The notes: a model not told the origin generated them from the sequence alone. DNA of 40,448 nt from Pseudomonadota bacterium (GCA_005777235.1 SXND01000051.1:1-40448); one strand, 5' to 3'; positions 1 through 8,416 are shown, counted from the stretch's first letter. Numbers and translations: made by a program.

Positions 1-108
1 ATGGACAGAGCCACCCTCAACCTGACATCATCCACGGGCGCAATCTTCCCATGAGGGTCGTATTGTGGCCTGCATGTTTACGAAAAGCCAGAGGGGATGC
101 CGGCGTGG

Positions 109-456
109 TTACTGGGATTTATCGACCTCCGGGAATTGCTGCATGCCATAGAGCGTGGCGGCGTTATCCGTCCCGTACACGCTGGGCGTGACAATCACCA
201 CGCGCTGCATATGCAGCGCTTTATGGAGCGCTGCCATCTCCTCGGGCAGCGCCATCTCCGGGGTGTAGGTCCGCCCCGCAAAGAAGGGAAAGCGGACAGG
301 GTCACCGTGGATGTGCGTATGGCAATCGCAGGCTCCAGCCGGGACGTCCAACTGGAGAGCGGTGGTGGGTTGGGAAGCCGTGGCCCGGCTCGTGTGCGGC
401 GACGTCACGGCGGCCACAGCCAAAGTGCCAACGAGCAGGTCGCGTCGGGTGAGCAT
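109..456 (-). pseudogene. Truncated Tat-exported amidohydrolase (COG3618/LigI-like), N-terminal fragment
   Basis: The reading frame encodes 115 residues starting at an ATG preceded by AAAGGA seven bases upstream. It opens with a twin-arginine signal (LTRRDLLVG followed by a hydrophobic stretch). It then reaches the first metal-binding motif of the amidohydrolase TIM-barrel (CDCHTHIHGDP) and the FAGRTYTPEMA segment typical of the pyrone-dicarboxylate lactonase/COG3618 group. Family members run to about 280-320 residues, so roughly two thirds of the barrel is missing. Translation stops just after the first beta-strand/helix unit, and neither other frame between 1 and 108 continues the domain. 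I therefore read it as a remnant cut by a deletion or rearrangement rather than a functional enzyme. A fragment continuing outside the window in a disrupted form cannot be excluded. The family hydrolyses lactones or similar ring esters, but this copy is unlikely to be active. Confidence 0.6.
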
Positions 457-552
457 GAGCAATCCTTTCTGGCGTAAGCGTCTGTTCTTCTGTAGGGCGG
501 AATAAGGATCGTACGAGACGAGGTGTGGCATACGCCACTTCAAGACACCATG

Positions 553-1422
553 TCATCTCCCAGGCGGCGACACGACAAACACCGCGTCGAGAGTCGGGGC
601 GCTCAAGACCTGCTCGCTCCAGCGCAACAGCGTCTCGGCGTCCGCCACCGTGACCCGTGTCGTGACCTCTCCAGGCAGCGGACCAAAGCGCACTTGCAAG
701 AGCCGGAGCAGCATCTCCGCCTCGCCCTCTCGGCGGCCCTCGGTACGGCCCTCGGTACGAATTCTTCGTAGGTACGGCAAATCCAAGTCGGCTAAGAGAT
801 CCTCTTCGGCAAGAAGTCGTTCCACCATCGTCATCATCTCCTCTTCAGGCAGCAGCGCCATAAGCGCTGCGAATAAATGCCCCCGTCTCTCCGCATCCGC
901 CACCTGGCGCATCCGGGCCACGACCGTCGTTAAGGTCATTGCCGGGTCGGCCATCTGCATCAAGCCCACCAGTGCCAAGGGGGCCACTTGTGCTGTGGCG
1001 AGTAGCGTTTCCGCTGGCAGCTCCCACAAGCGGATGACACGATAGCGCCAGGCGAGCACTGGGTGACCATCGAGGTCATACACCTGATAGAGGCCATGAT
1101 CGTTGGCCCCGGCGCCACGACCAATGTACAGTACCATGCTGGCCATCTCCCGACGATACGCCAGGGCCAGGCGCGGCATGTAATCGAGCATGCGCCACGA
1201 CATCGGCGTCTGGCTCCGCCGGCCTTGAAACTCGAGATGCAGCAGCACCTCACGGCCGTCCAGGAGCGTCACCAGGAAGGCCTGATCTACGGCCACAGTA
1301 CTGGAGGGTAATTCGCTCGGCAGCGGGCGTACGGCCTGCACTGCGGTCCCCAGAAGCCACGTGGCAAAATCGACGATAAAGGTACTCACCAAACGTTTGA
1401 GCAGACTATCGGTTTCCGCCAT
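553..1422 (-). CDS. Rpn-family / PD-(D/E)XK nuclease-type protein with DUF4351-like C-terminus
   Basis: The protein has 289 residues. I chose the internal ATG at 1422 because AGGAG lies four bases upstream and the N-terminal extension of the longer frame looks non-coding and overlaps the promoter. The segment VDQAFLVTLLDGREVLLHLEFQG matches the PD-(D/E)XK core (Asp, then Glu-x-Gln on the next strand) of the Rpn family of recombination-promoting nucleases, often annotated as putative transposases. A polar repeat linker (RTEGRTEGRREGEAE) leads into a C-terminal helical segment (LLRLLQVRFGPLPGEV) typical of DUF4351. Rpn proteins cleave DNA and promote RecA-independent recombination, and many are phage-defence or selfish genes; which role applies here cannot be told. 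A strong promoter with an overlapping palindrome lies directly upstream. The gene stands alone and is divergent from the TPR gene. Confidence 0.7.
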   Translation of the reverse strand: MAETDSLLKRLVSTFIVDFATWLLGTAVQAVRPLPSELPSSTVAVDQAFLVTLLDGREVLLHLEFQGRRSQTPMSWRMLDYMPRLALAYRREMASMVLYIGRGAGANDHGLYQVYDLDGHPVLAWRYRVIRLWELPAETLLATAQVAPLALVGLMQMADPAMTLTTVVARMRQVADAERRGHLFAALMALLPEEEMMTMVERLLAEEDLLADLDLPYLRRIRTEGRTEGRREGEAEMLLRLLQVRFGPLPGEVTTRVTVADAETLLRWSEQVLSAPTLDAVFVVSPPGR

Positions 1423-1477
1423 GAGTCTCCTGATGCATGCTGTAACACGCTGGCACGAGGACAAGATCTCGACAGAT

Positions 1478-1512
1478 TGTCTATCATAGACACAGTGCAT
1501 CGAGCCTGTCAA
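1478..1512 (-). promoter_or_regulatory. Sigma70 promoter with palindromic operator for the Rpn-like gene
   Basis: On the minus strand a perfect -35 TTGACA (1507-1512) is separated by 18 bases from -10 TATGAT (1483-1488). The -10 sits inside a perfect palindrome, TGTCTAT-C-ATAGACA (1478-1492), a position where a bound repressor would block RNA polymerase. The start codon is about 60 bases downstream. The promoter assignment is from consensus match; the operator role is inference. Confidence 0.5.
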
Positions 1513-1604
1513 AACCCGTCGAGCTTCTCGGCCATACTGGGCAACCGTGTTGCCACAGTGGCGCAGAACGCGTAAGTTGACACCACCAGGATAGAGGCTC
1601 TATC

Positions 1605-2870
1605 ATGGCAGACAGTGCTATCGACACGCCACGCACCATGCAGTGGCACGATGCCAATCTCCACGTCGAACCCTTCCCGTGGAAGGAGCTACAGATGCAT
1701 CCCCGTCTGCACGCCTTGTGGGCCCACGCCGGTGTCGCCCCTGCGGTCCTCGCGACCCTCGCCGCCCATGTCGCGGAGTCCGGGCCAGACAGCATGGACG
1801 TTCCCGCACTCGACGGTGCCACAGACGTGCAACTGGCCCTCCTGAGCGCCATGGTGGCCGCAGTGCACTGGCAGCGTTGTGGCGCGGCCTTGCCGTCTCT
1901 GCTGACGCTCGTCAGTGCCGCCCAGCACACCCTGTCATACTACGATCAGGGGCGCTTCTGGCACCTTACAGGTTGTGCCGCCTTGCATCTGGAACACGCG
2001 CTGGACAGTGCCACCGACGCGTTGCAGCGCAGCCTGACCTTCCTAGGCGACGACGCAGCCCGGACGCGAACCTATCGAGCCCGGGTGTACGACACCTGGG
2101 GGCAGCTTTTGCAGCGTCAGGGATTGCTCATGGAGGCTCGGAACCGCTTTGCCCTGGCGTTGCAGCATTGGGACGTTGCTGACGAGGAAGGGACAGCGCT
2201 GGTTCTGGGGCATCTGGGACAGCTGTGTATGGGACTCGGGGACTTCGCCAGCGCGGCGGAATATCTCGGTCGTGATCTCAACATCGTTACGCAGCGTACC
2301 CCCGAGCGTACCACGCTGCGTACGCAGCTCCTGGCCCACCTGGGCACCTGTGCCCTGGGACGGGGCGGCCTCACCGCCGCCAGGAACTATTTTCAGCAGA
2401 GCAAACGCCTGGCTCAGGCTGATGGAAATACCTGTGGATTGACTAGTGCGGCGTTGGGCTTGGGGCAGCGTGCCGTGCGTTGTGGCAAGATGGCGACGGC
2501 ACAGCGCCAAGTGCAGGAAGCGCAGCGCCAGCTCGACGCGGCTCAGCTTTCCGAGGTCGCTGCGGCCAGCGTGCGTTGGCGTCTCAGCCAACTAGTGGCC
2601 GAGATCCACCTAGCGCAACAGCGTCCCGCCGAGGCGATCACCGCTTTTACAGTGGCGCGCCAGTATGTGGCCAGGGCTGCGGACGTCTCGCGCCCCGACA
2701 TGGCGCATCTGCTCCACGGCCTGGCACGCGCTCACTTGCAACGCGGGGAAGACGCCGAGGCCGCCTGCGTGCTACGTGCCGCCCTGCAGGCGCTGGAATC
2801 CACCACCGCCGAGCGCTTGCGTCAAGAGATTCAGCACACGCTGCACCGCCATGTCCCAGAGTTGTCATGA
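1605..2870 (+). CDS. Tetratricopeptide-repeat protein
   Basis: The product has 421 residues and no signal peptide, so it is probably cytoplasmic. From about residue 100 to the end it consists of paired amphipathic helices with TPR spacing, for example segments containing ARVYDTWGQLLQRQGLLMEARNRF, GHLGQLCMGLGDFASAAEYL, AHLGTCALGRGGLTAARNYF and HLLHGLARAHLQRGEDAEAA. Such repeats form protein-binding superhelices resembling the MalT/transcriptional-activator or Rapsyn type of TPR domain. No catalytic or DNA-binding domain is visible in the N-terminal 100 residues, which I do not recognise. The stop codon overlaps the next start (ATGA), so it is translationally coupled to the YdgA-like gene and may act with it. 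A TTGACA-N18-TATCAT match (1577-1606) overlaps the chosen start, so a later ATG at 1638 is an alternative. Confidence 0.7.
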   Translation: MADSAIDTPRTMQWHDANLHVEPFPWKELQMHPRLHALWAHAGVAPAVLATLAAHVAESGPDSMDVPALDGATDVQLALLSAMVAAVHWQRCGAALPSLLTLVSAAQHTLSYYDQGRFWHLTGCAALHLEHALDSATDALQRSLTFLGDDAARTRTYRARVYDTWGQLLQRQGLLMEARNRFALALQHWDVADEEGTALVLGHLGQLCMGLGDFASAAEYLGRDLNIVTQRTPERTTLRTQLLAHLGTCALGRGGLTAARNYFQQSKRLAQADGNTCGLTSAALGLGQRAVRCGKMATAQRQVQEAQRQLDAAQLSEVAAASVRWRLSQLVAEIHLAQQRPAEAITAFTVARQYVARAADVSRPDMAHLLHGLARAHLQRGEDAEAACVLRAALQALESTTAERLRQEIQHTLHRHVPELS

Positions 2871-4393
2871 CCGTGCCGCCACAGGGTCGCAGTCGGTGCA
2901 AGGACGATGAAGGCGTGACAAAACCGGTGGCCATACGTCTCAAAATGACGCTTGGGCTCCTGCTGGGGAGCCTCATTCTTGTCTGGGGACTCGCACCGTA
3001 TGGTTTTGGCTGGCGCACGGAGCAGACCATCCGCACTCTGGTGCAGGTGGCCGAGCACGTGTTTGACGTGCCGCTGTACACCACGCAGTATCACCGTGGC
3101 TGGTTTGGCGCCACCGCCGAGACCTGGCTGGCCCTGCCACCTGTGGTGCTGACGGCGCTCCGCCCCTATCTCCCGCCGACATGGCTGCCGTCAGCCGCTG
3201 GGGATGGCCTGACGCTGACGCATCACATCCAGCACGGGCCGTTTCCGCTGGGGCAGCGTCCGGACGGACTGTCGGCCTGGCAGCCCGTGCAGACCATCAT
3301 GACGAGCCTGGTGCTCCCTGGTGCCTCCGGCAGCGTGCCAGCGGCCTCCCCTCTCCTGCGCATTGACACCACAGTATTCTTGGGTGGCGCGGGGCGTGGG
3401 TCTGTCACCATGCCGGCCTTCAGCATCCCACGTCCGGGTGCGTCTGAGCCGCAGATGGTCTGGGGCGGGCTCCAGGGTGAGGTGCGTGTGGATACCCACG
3501 GGCGTGACGTGACGGGTACGCTGCGCGCTCCGGCGCTCGCGTGGTCGGGCGAGGATGTGCGCGTGACCTGGGCCGATGTCGCCCTGCGGACGGCCATCAC
3601 GACCCCACGCCACCAACCAACCCGCAGTGTGGCCGACCTGCGGGTTGGTACCGTCGCCGTTACGCCACACGCCCACCCACACGACGTCTGGGACATCACG
3701 GGTGCCACCGTGGAGATGGATACCACGGTAGCCAGGCACATCCTGCACGGCACGGTGGCCCTCTCCCTGCAGACCGCGCACCTGGATGCCCTGGCGTATG
3801 GTCCGGGCACTGCGACCCTGGCGTTGACCCGTATCTCACTCCCGGCGTTCGTCCACTTCTGGCATACCGTCAGCCAGCGCTGGCATGACGAACCCTCCCT
3901 CGCCGCACTCTGGACGCGTGTACTCCTCTCTGGAGAGCTGGCCGAATTTCTCCTACCACTGCTGCAAGCCAGCCCAGAACTGGCCCTCTCCTCATTGTCC
4001 GTACAGACCCCTGACGGCGCGCTCCAGGCCACACTCCAGGTGCGTGTGGATGCACGACGCCTGTTGCCGCCGGGCTATATGGTGCAACTGTTACAAACGG
4101 TGGAAGCGGAGGCGACCATTGCGGCCCCAGTGGTCTGGGTGCGGTCGCTGGCCCTGCGACAGGCCAGGCGTGCCATCCGTGCCCAGAGTCGGCTGACGAC
4201 CTTCCTGCCCGATGCGGCGCTGAACGCCATTGCCGGCCCACTCACTGATCACTTTATGCAGAACTTGCTGCAGCAGGGATACGTGGTGTTGGATGGCGCC
4301 AGGTACACCAGCCAGGCACGTTATCGCCATGGTCAACTGTGGGTGCAGGGCAAGCTGGTAGATGGACACGAGGCAGGCCCCGCCCACCCCTAG
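2867..4393 (+). CDS. YdgA-like DUF945 family protein
   Basis: The start at 2867 overlaps the TPR gene stop as ATGA and gives 508 residues. A longer upstream frame exists but is a shadow of the TPR gene. A single N-terminal membrane segment lies at about residues 27-43 (MTLGLLLGSLILVWGLAPYG), followed by a long periplasmic-type region. The segment with QYHRGWFGATAE matches the conserved RGWF motif near the start of DUF945 proteins such as E. coli YdgA. The remaining protein is rich in beta-strand-like alternation and small residues, as in that family, whose molecular role is unknown. It is probably anchored in the inner membrane facing the periplasm. Its stop codon TAG lies within the terminal inverted repeat of the REP/MITE-like element that follows, so the original C-terminus may have been altered by that insertion. 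Confidence 0.65.
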   Translation: MTVPPQGRSRCKDDEGVTKPVAIRLKMTLGLLLGSLILVWGLAPYGFGWRTEQTIRTLVQVAEHVFDVPLYTTQYHRGWFGATAETWLALPPVVLTALRPYLPPTWLPSAAGDGLTLTHHIQHGPFPLGQRPDGLSAWQPVQTIMTSLVLPGASGSVPAASPLLRIDTTVFLGGAGRGSVTMPAFSIPRPGASEPQMVWGGLQGEVRVDTHGRDVTGTLRAPALAWSGEDVRVTWADVALRTAITTPRHQPTRSVADLRVGTVAVTPHAHPHDVWDITGATVEMDTTVARHILHGTVALSLQTAHLDALAYGPGTATLALTRISLPAFVHFWHTVSQRWHDEPSLAALWTRVLLSGELAEFLLPLLQASPELALSSLSVQTPDGALQATLQVRVDARRLLPPGYMVQLLQTVEAEATIAAPVVWVRSLALRQARRAIRAQSRLTTFLPDAALNAIAGPLTDHFMQNLLQQGYVVLDGARYTSQARYRHGQLWVQGKLVDGHEAGPAHP

Positions 4394-4545
4394 ATGTCCA
4401 TTGCATCAATACACTGCCAGTTGTACCCCTGCGCGGGCACGGCCCACTCCTACAGGGATCCCTCCGTCGCACAGATCTGCTGTAGGAGCGGGCCTTGCCC
4501 GCGAGGCACCCCGACTGGCATAGGACTTACGAAATGGACATCTAG
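4390..4545. mobile_element. 156-bp MITE-like element with REP hairpin core
   Basis: Perfect 13-bp terminal inverted repeats (CTAGATGTCCATT at 4390-4402 and its complement at 4533-4545) bracket a non-coding stretch. Inside is a second inverted repeat of 24-nt arms (4432-4455 and 4480-4503, 22 of 24 positions paired), with the core GGAGCGGGCC-TTGCCCGCG, close in architecture to REP sequences of pseudomonads. The outermost CTAG could be a palindromic 4-bp target duplication of the YTAR type used by IS5-group transposases. The element separates two convergent genes and would fold into a strong transcript-ending hairpin. Its left repeat supplies the stop codon of the YdgA-like gene. Confidence 0.6.
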
Positions 4546-4558
4546 TGTGCGTGGACTT

Positions 4559-7500
4559 TCAGGGCTGCACCTGCCCCATAAGGCTGAGGAAGCCATCGTC
4601 ATCCAGACTCGCCAACTCCCCGGTCACATACCATCCCTCCCGGAAGACCTGCGCGGTCTGCTCGGGTTGCCCCCAATAGCCCAGCATGCGATGCGGTCCG
4701 TACAGCCAGAGCACACCCACCGTCTGCGGCGGGACGGGCTGGCCGGTGGATGGATCGACCACCCGCAGGGCGACACCGGGCAGGGGCTGGCCGACCGTGC
4801 CCGGTTTGGAGCCGAGCTGCCGACGCGAGCCATACTGCACGTCGGCAATGTTGAGCGCCACGATGGCGGCCATCTCCGCACAGCCATAGCCCGCCACCAG
4901 GGCCACGCCGTACTTGGCGTGAAAAGCGTCCGCCAGGGACGCTTCCAGGGGCGCCGTGCCGCTGACGGCGTAACGCAACGAGCGCAACGCCTCCGCCGGA
5001 CACGCGTCGAGATAGCTAGCATACATCGTCGGTGTCGCCACCAGCATCGTCGCTTGAGACCGTGCTACCGCGTCCCCCACTGTGCGGGCCTCGGCGGCGG
5101 CGTGGTAGACCACCCCACACCCGGAGAGCAGCGGGAACCACAGGGTCGCCAGGGCTCCCAAGGCATGCGACAGGGGCAACACGCCCAGAAGGCAGTCGTG
5201 GCGCTGCAAGGGCAACACTTGCTGCAGCCCTTCGACCGTGGCCAGGATGTTCCGATGGGACAGCATCACCCCCTGACGGCTCTCCGCCTCATCCACCGTG
5301 CGCACCAGGGTGGCGAGGGCATCAGGGTCCGACGTGGCCTCCGTGCAGAGCGCCTGGAGCAGCGCCGTGGGCAGCCAACGCACCAGCCACGTCACAGGCA
5401 GACGGCGCAGACGGCGCACCCAGCGGGTATCCGAGAGGTGAGTGTCTATGGCAATAGCCTCTATCGCGCTGGGCAGGGACAGCATGAGCTGGGAGGTCCG
5501 CGCGGTGAGTACGAGGTCAATGGCATACTGCCGCAGCGTGGCCTGGATGACATCCGGGGACTCCTCGGTGTCGAGCATAATCGGCACTTTGCCCGCCAGT
5601 GCAACGGCCACGTGTAGCAGCGCCGCGGTGGCGGAGAGAGGCAGGTAGATACCCAGGTGCCGGGCCTGCGGCCAGCGCGTGCGGAGCCAACGGGCCAACA
5701 GCAGGCTGTGCACCAGCACCTGGCCATAGGTCCAGCGCTGGGAGGTCGTATCGGCGAGACAGAGCGCCGACCAGCGGTGTTTTGCGGTAGCGATGAAGCG
5801 CCGTGGTAAGGTCGCCGTGGCGCGGGGGCGCGTCAGCATCGCCGTGCTTCCGAGTTCTAACACGGCCTGCCGGACTTGTGGTGCCGTCGCCGTGGCTGGC
5901 AATGGTGGGCCAAAAGATACTGTGACGGGATACGGAAACTTGGGGGGCCACGAGCCCAACACCCGTGCGCCTTGGAAACTCAACGGGGTGTTCCACAGCT
6001 GATCGAGGTGCATCGGGATGATCGGCACCTGCAAGCCCGCCATAATCTGTGCAAAGCCGCGTTTGAAGGGCAGAAGATTGCCGGTGCGGGTAATCGAGCC
6101 CTCCGCAAAAATGCACACCACATGCCCAGCTTGCAGCGCCTCGCGGGCCTGCGCCAGGGCGACGGGTGCTCCAGGCCCTCCCGTAATGGGAATAGCGTGC
6201 AGCAGACGAAAGAGCCAGCGTAGGGCCGGGGCTTCATAGATCGGCCGGTAGATGAGGAAGCGAATGAAGCGTCGCACGCAGGCCGCCACTAGCAGGCCAT
6301 CGACATAGGAGACGTGATTGCACACCAGCAGGGCTGGTCCATGGGTGGGGATATATTCCGCCCCCACGACGCGGATGCGGTACAGGGTATGGGTGAGCAT
6401 CCAGCAGAGCAGGCGCAGGACAAATGCCGGCAGGAGGCGCAGCAGGTACACAGCCCCAAGTAAGATGCCCAGGCCCATCAGGGCAATGAGGTGCTCGGCG
6501 GACAGCCCCAGCAGGTCACAACCAAGCCACAGCCCACCCGCGGCCAGCAGGCGAGCGCTCAGAGTGAGGCAGGTAGTCGCCGTCCGTATGGCGCCACGCT
6601 CAGCGGATGGACTCTTGGTGTCGAGGAGTGCCTGCAAAGGTGTCCACACCCAGACGCTGGCCACACCGTAACATCCCAGCATGAGGGCGACGAGTCCGGC
6701 AGAGGAAGTCAGTATGGACACCAGGAGCAGACTGCTGCCCATGCCTAGCGCCCCAAGGGGCAGCCAGCCCAAGTCTCCCGGTAGTCCTGCGAGACGTCCA
6801 ACGAGGAGCTGCCCAAGGCCCATGCCGAGAGGCAGGCAGGTGACGAGCAGCCCGACGTGCAGCGTCGTGAGGTGCATGCTGACGGTGCCCAGCAGTAACA
6901 CCACCATGGGCAACAGGGTTGTTGACAGCCAGAAGCTGGCCAGGCCGAGCGCGGCGAGCCCAAGGTGGCGTTCTTGCGCCAAGCGTCGCAGCCCATGGGC
7001 CAGCTCGCGCCCTAAACGCCTCTGGGGTGTCGGCGCTTCCCCTGGTGACGCTACCGCGGGCAGGCACAGGCTGACGCCCACACCCACTAGGGCCATAGCC
7101 AGGAGGACACCGCCAGCCCAAGCGCGCTGCGCCTGCCAAACGACCGCCAGGATCGTCCCGAGCGCTGTGCCCAACAGCAACGTCAGCCTGGCTCGTCTCT
7201 CGCGGCGCGCCTGGGCCCAGAGACGATCGGGCAGCGGGAGGAAGGACTGCAGGAGATGCTGCGTGGTCGGACGCAGGCCGGTGGCCCGCAAGGCGAACAA
7301 TCCAACGACGCCGAGCATCGTGTCAAAACGACCGCTGTACAAGGCTCCGTATCCCAAGCCTATGATCACGACTTCCCACAGTGCCGCGACACGTAGGACG
7401 GTCCGTGGCATGGCCTGCGCCGTGCAAGATTCCGCATAGCCCATGAAGAGCAAGAAGGGGAGGGTAGACACCGTACTCACGAGCGCCAGACCCGCACTCG

Positions 7501-7669
7501 GTGTGCCAGCCTGCACCGCGGCCTGCACGACAAGCAGGGAGAGTAGCATAGCATAGGCATGATCGTGCACGGCCCCGAGATCGTGCGCCAGCACGAGGGC
7601 CCAGCGTTGCGCCGTGGACGGGCGTGGATCCCTCACGTCTGGGTTCTGGATGTGTGGAGATTGTGGCAT
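4559..7669 (-). CDS. LplT-Aas-like fusion: MFS transporter + PlsC acyltransferase + degenerate AMP-ligase domain
   Basis: The 1036-residue protein starts with GAGGTG upstream of ATG. Residues about 25-415 form a 12-segment MFS transporter like the lysophospholipid flippase LplT. Residues 430-620 are a PlsC-type glycerophospholipid acyltransferase with an intact HX4D motif (NHVSYVDG, His452 and Asp457) and FAEGSITRTG (Glu523). Residues from about 625 resemble the acyl-ACP synthetase domain of Aas. Together the three activities import and re-acylate lysophospholipids at the inner membrane. The third domain is abnormal: the ATP-binding P-loop expected before VMLSHRN (801-807) reads TVDEAESRQG instead of a Ser/Thr/Gly-rich PKG loop. 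The protein also ends just after TGELASLDDDGF, lacking the roughly 100-residue C-terminal subdomain with the catalytic lysine. Removing one G from the GGGG run near the end would restore the family-like GRCS, so a frameshift contributed. The transporter and acyltransferase may still work. Confidence 0.75.
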   Translation of the reverse strand: MPQSPHIQNPDVRDPRPSTAQRWALVLAHDLGAVHDHAYAMLLSLLVVQAAVQAGTPSAGLALVSTVSTLPFLLFMGYAESCTAQAMPRTVLRVAALWEVVIIGLGYGALYSGRFDTMLGVVGLFALRATGLRPTTQHLLQSFLPLPDRLWAQARRERRARLTLLLGTALGTILAVVWQAQRAWAGGVLLAMALVGVGVSLCLPAVASPGEAPTPQRRLGRELAHGLRRLAQERHLGLAALGLASFWLSTTLLPMVVLLLGTVSMHLTTLHVGLLVTCLPLGMGLGQLLVGRLAGLPGDLGWLPLGALGMGSSLLLVSILTSSAGLVALMLGCYGVASVWVWTPLQALLDTKSPSAERGAIRTATTCLTLSARLLAAGGLWLGCDLLGLSAEHLIALMGLGILLGAVYLLRLLPAFVLRLLCWMLTHTLYRIRVVGAEYIPTHGPALLVCNHVSYVDGLLVAACVRRFIRFLIYRPIYEAPALRWLFRLLHAIPITGGPGAPVALAQAREALQAGHVVCIFAEGSITRTGNLLPFKRGFAQIMAGLQVPIIPMHLDQLWNTPLSFQGARVLGSWPPKFPYPVTVSFGPPLPATATAPQVRQAVLELGSTAMLTRPRATATLPRRFIATAKHRWSALCLADTTSQRWTYGQVLVHSLLLARWLRTRWPQARHLGIYLPLSATAALLHVAVALAGKVPIMLDTEESPDVIQATLRQYAIDLVLTARTSQLMLSLPSAIEAIAIDTHLSDTRWVRRLRRLPVTWLVRWLPTALLQALCTEATSDPDALATLVRTVDEAESRQGVMLSHRNILATVEGLQQVLPLQRHDCLLGVLPLSHALGALATLWFPLLSGCGVVYHAAAEARTVGDAVARSQATMLVATPTMYASYLDACPAEALRSLRYAVSGTAPLEASLADAFHAKYGVALVAGYGCAEMAAIVALNIADVQYGSRRQLGSKPGTVGQPLPGVALRVVDPSTGQPVPPQTVGVLWLYGPHRMLGYWGQPEQTAQVFREGWYVTGELASLDDDGFLSLMGQVQP

Positions 7670-7773
7670 GATGGCACCTCATCCGCCCGGCGACACGGAC
7701 GGTGTCTGCCCAATGCGGCGTGAGGACACCCACCTGTGCGACAGCGACGTACCTCACGCCCACGGCTCGCAGT

Positions 7774-8220
7774 CTACCGTGTCACGATGTCTTTTCTCAT
7801 CGGTCCCAGCACGCCCAGGAGTTCAGTCTTCTCTTTCTCCGGCACCTTGAACTTATCGAGTGTCGCGACCAGATCTTCCACCAGTGCGGTAAAATCACCA
7901 TCGCTTACGCCCATGCCAGCATGGAGCGTTTTCATATCTCTGCCGGTATATTTGCAGGGACCACCACTCGCCTCGCAAATCTGATCAACGAGTTTGGCTT
8001 TGAAGGAAGGGATATCAGTGGTGGCAAAAAAACGGTTGATCCGGCGGTCAACCGCGACGCGCGCCACGAAGTCATCGACCACCGCCGTGATGCTCGCCTT
8101 GCCACCCAGCCGATCATACAATGACTTCTCCTTCATCATTTTGGGTTCTTCCATGGTGGCACAACCTACCAACGCCACGACACTCAACAGACCACAAGCA
8201 AGCCGTCGATTCCACTGCAT
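7774..8220 (-). CDS. Group 1 truncated haemoglobin, lipoprotein
   Basis: The 148-residue protein begins with a lipoprotein signal ending in LVGC (Cys20 would be lipidated). It then carries a 2-on-2 truncated globin domain from SLYDRLGG (33-40) to the end. The proximal haem ligand is His100 in MKTLHAGMG. The B9-B10 pair is Phe-Val (VDDFVARV) rather than the Phe-Tyr of oxygen- or NO-reacting TrHbN proteins, so the distal pocket lacks the B10 tyrosine. A conserved segment ICEASGGPCKYTGRDM contains two cysteines. A group of lipid-anchored group 1 globins with these features is common in environmental Gram-negative bacteria. The role may be periplasmic NO/O2 chemistry or electron transfer, and is unproven. 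AGGAG lies eight bases before the ATG. The LplT-Aas-like gene follows after 104 bases on the same strand. Confidence 0.85.
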   Translation of the reverse strand: MQWNRRLACGLLSVVALVGCATMEEPKMMKEKSLYDRLGGKASITAVVDDFVARVAVDRRINRFFATTDIPSFKAKLVDQICEASGGPCKYTGRDMKTLHAGMGVSDGDFTALVEDLVATLDKFKVPEKEKTELLGVLGPMRKDIVTR

Positions 8221-8383
8221 CCTGCATTCTCCTGTAAATAAACACTAGAGCTAGGCACCCACCCATCGGCTGGAACATCCAGCCAGGCTGCGCACACAAG
8301 TATACTCTATGCTGAGGGTGCCCGAGGCACTGAGGCGCGTTACAATATTCTGGTCATGGTCTCCCCCTCATCGAACACCTCGT

Positions 8384-8416
8384 GAAACCCCTGGTTTCAG
8401 CCATGGGGAGGAAAGA
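8384..8416 (+). repeat. Solo copy of IS200/IS605-type end hairpin
   Basis: The bases share CCCCTGG-TT-AGCCATGGGGAG with the right end of the tnpB element at 9808-9840, in the same orientation. Unlike that copy, it is not followed by TCAA. It could be the left-end hairpin of this element or a leftover right end of an earlier copy. Confidence 0.5.

Noticed and set aside
1..108. Continuation of the amidohydrolase in another frame
   Set aside because: All three minus-strand frames were read; none continues the domain and each meets stops or unrelated sequence.
1577..1606. TTGACA-N18-TATCAT as promoter of the TPR gene
   Set aside because: The -10 would overlap the start codon, putting transcription inside the gene; only compatible with a later start at 1638 that has no ribosome site.
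4394..5617. 407-residue plus-strand frame over the ligase end of the Aas-like fusion
   Set aside because: Antisense shadow beginning in the MITE-like element; the minus-strand frame carries the recognisable motifs.
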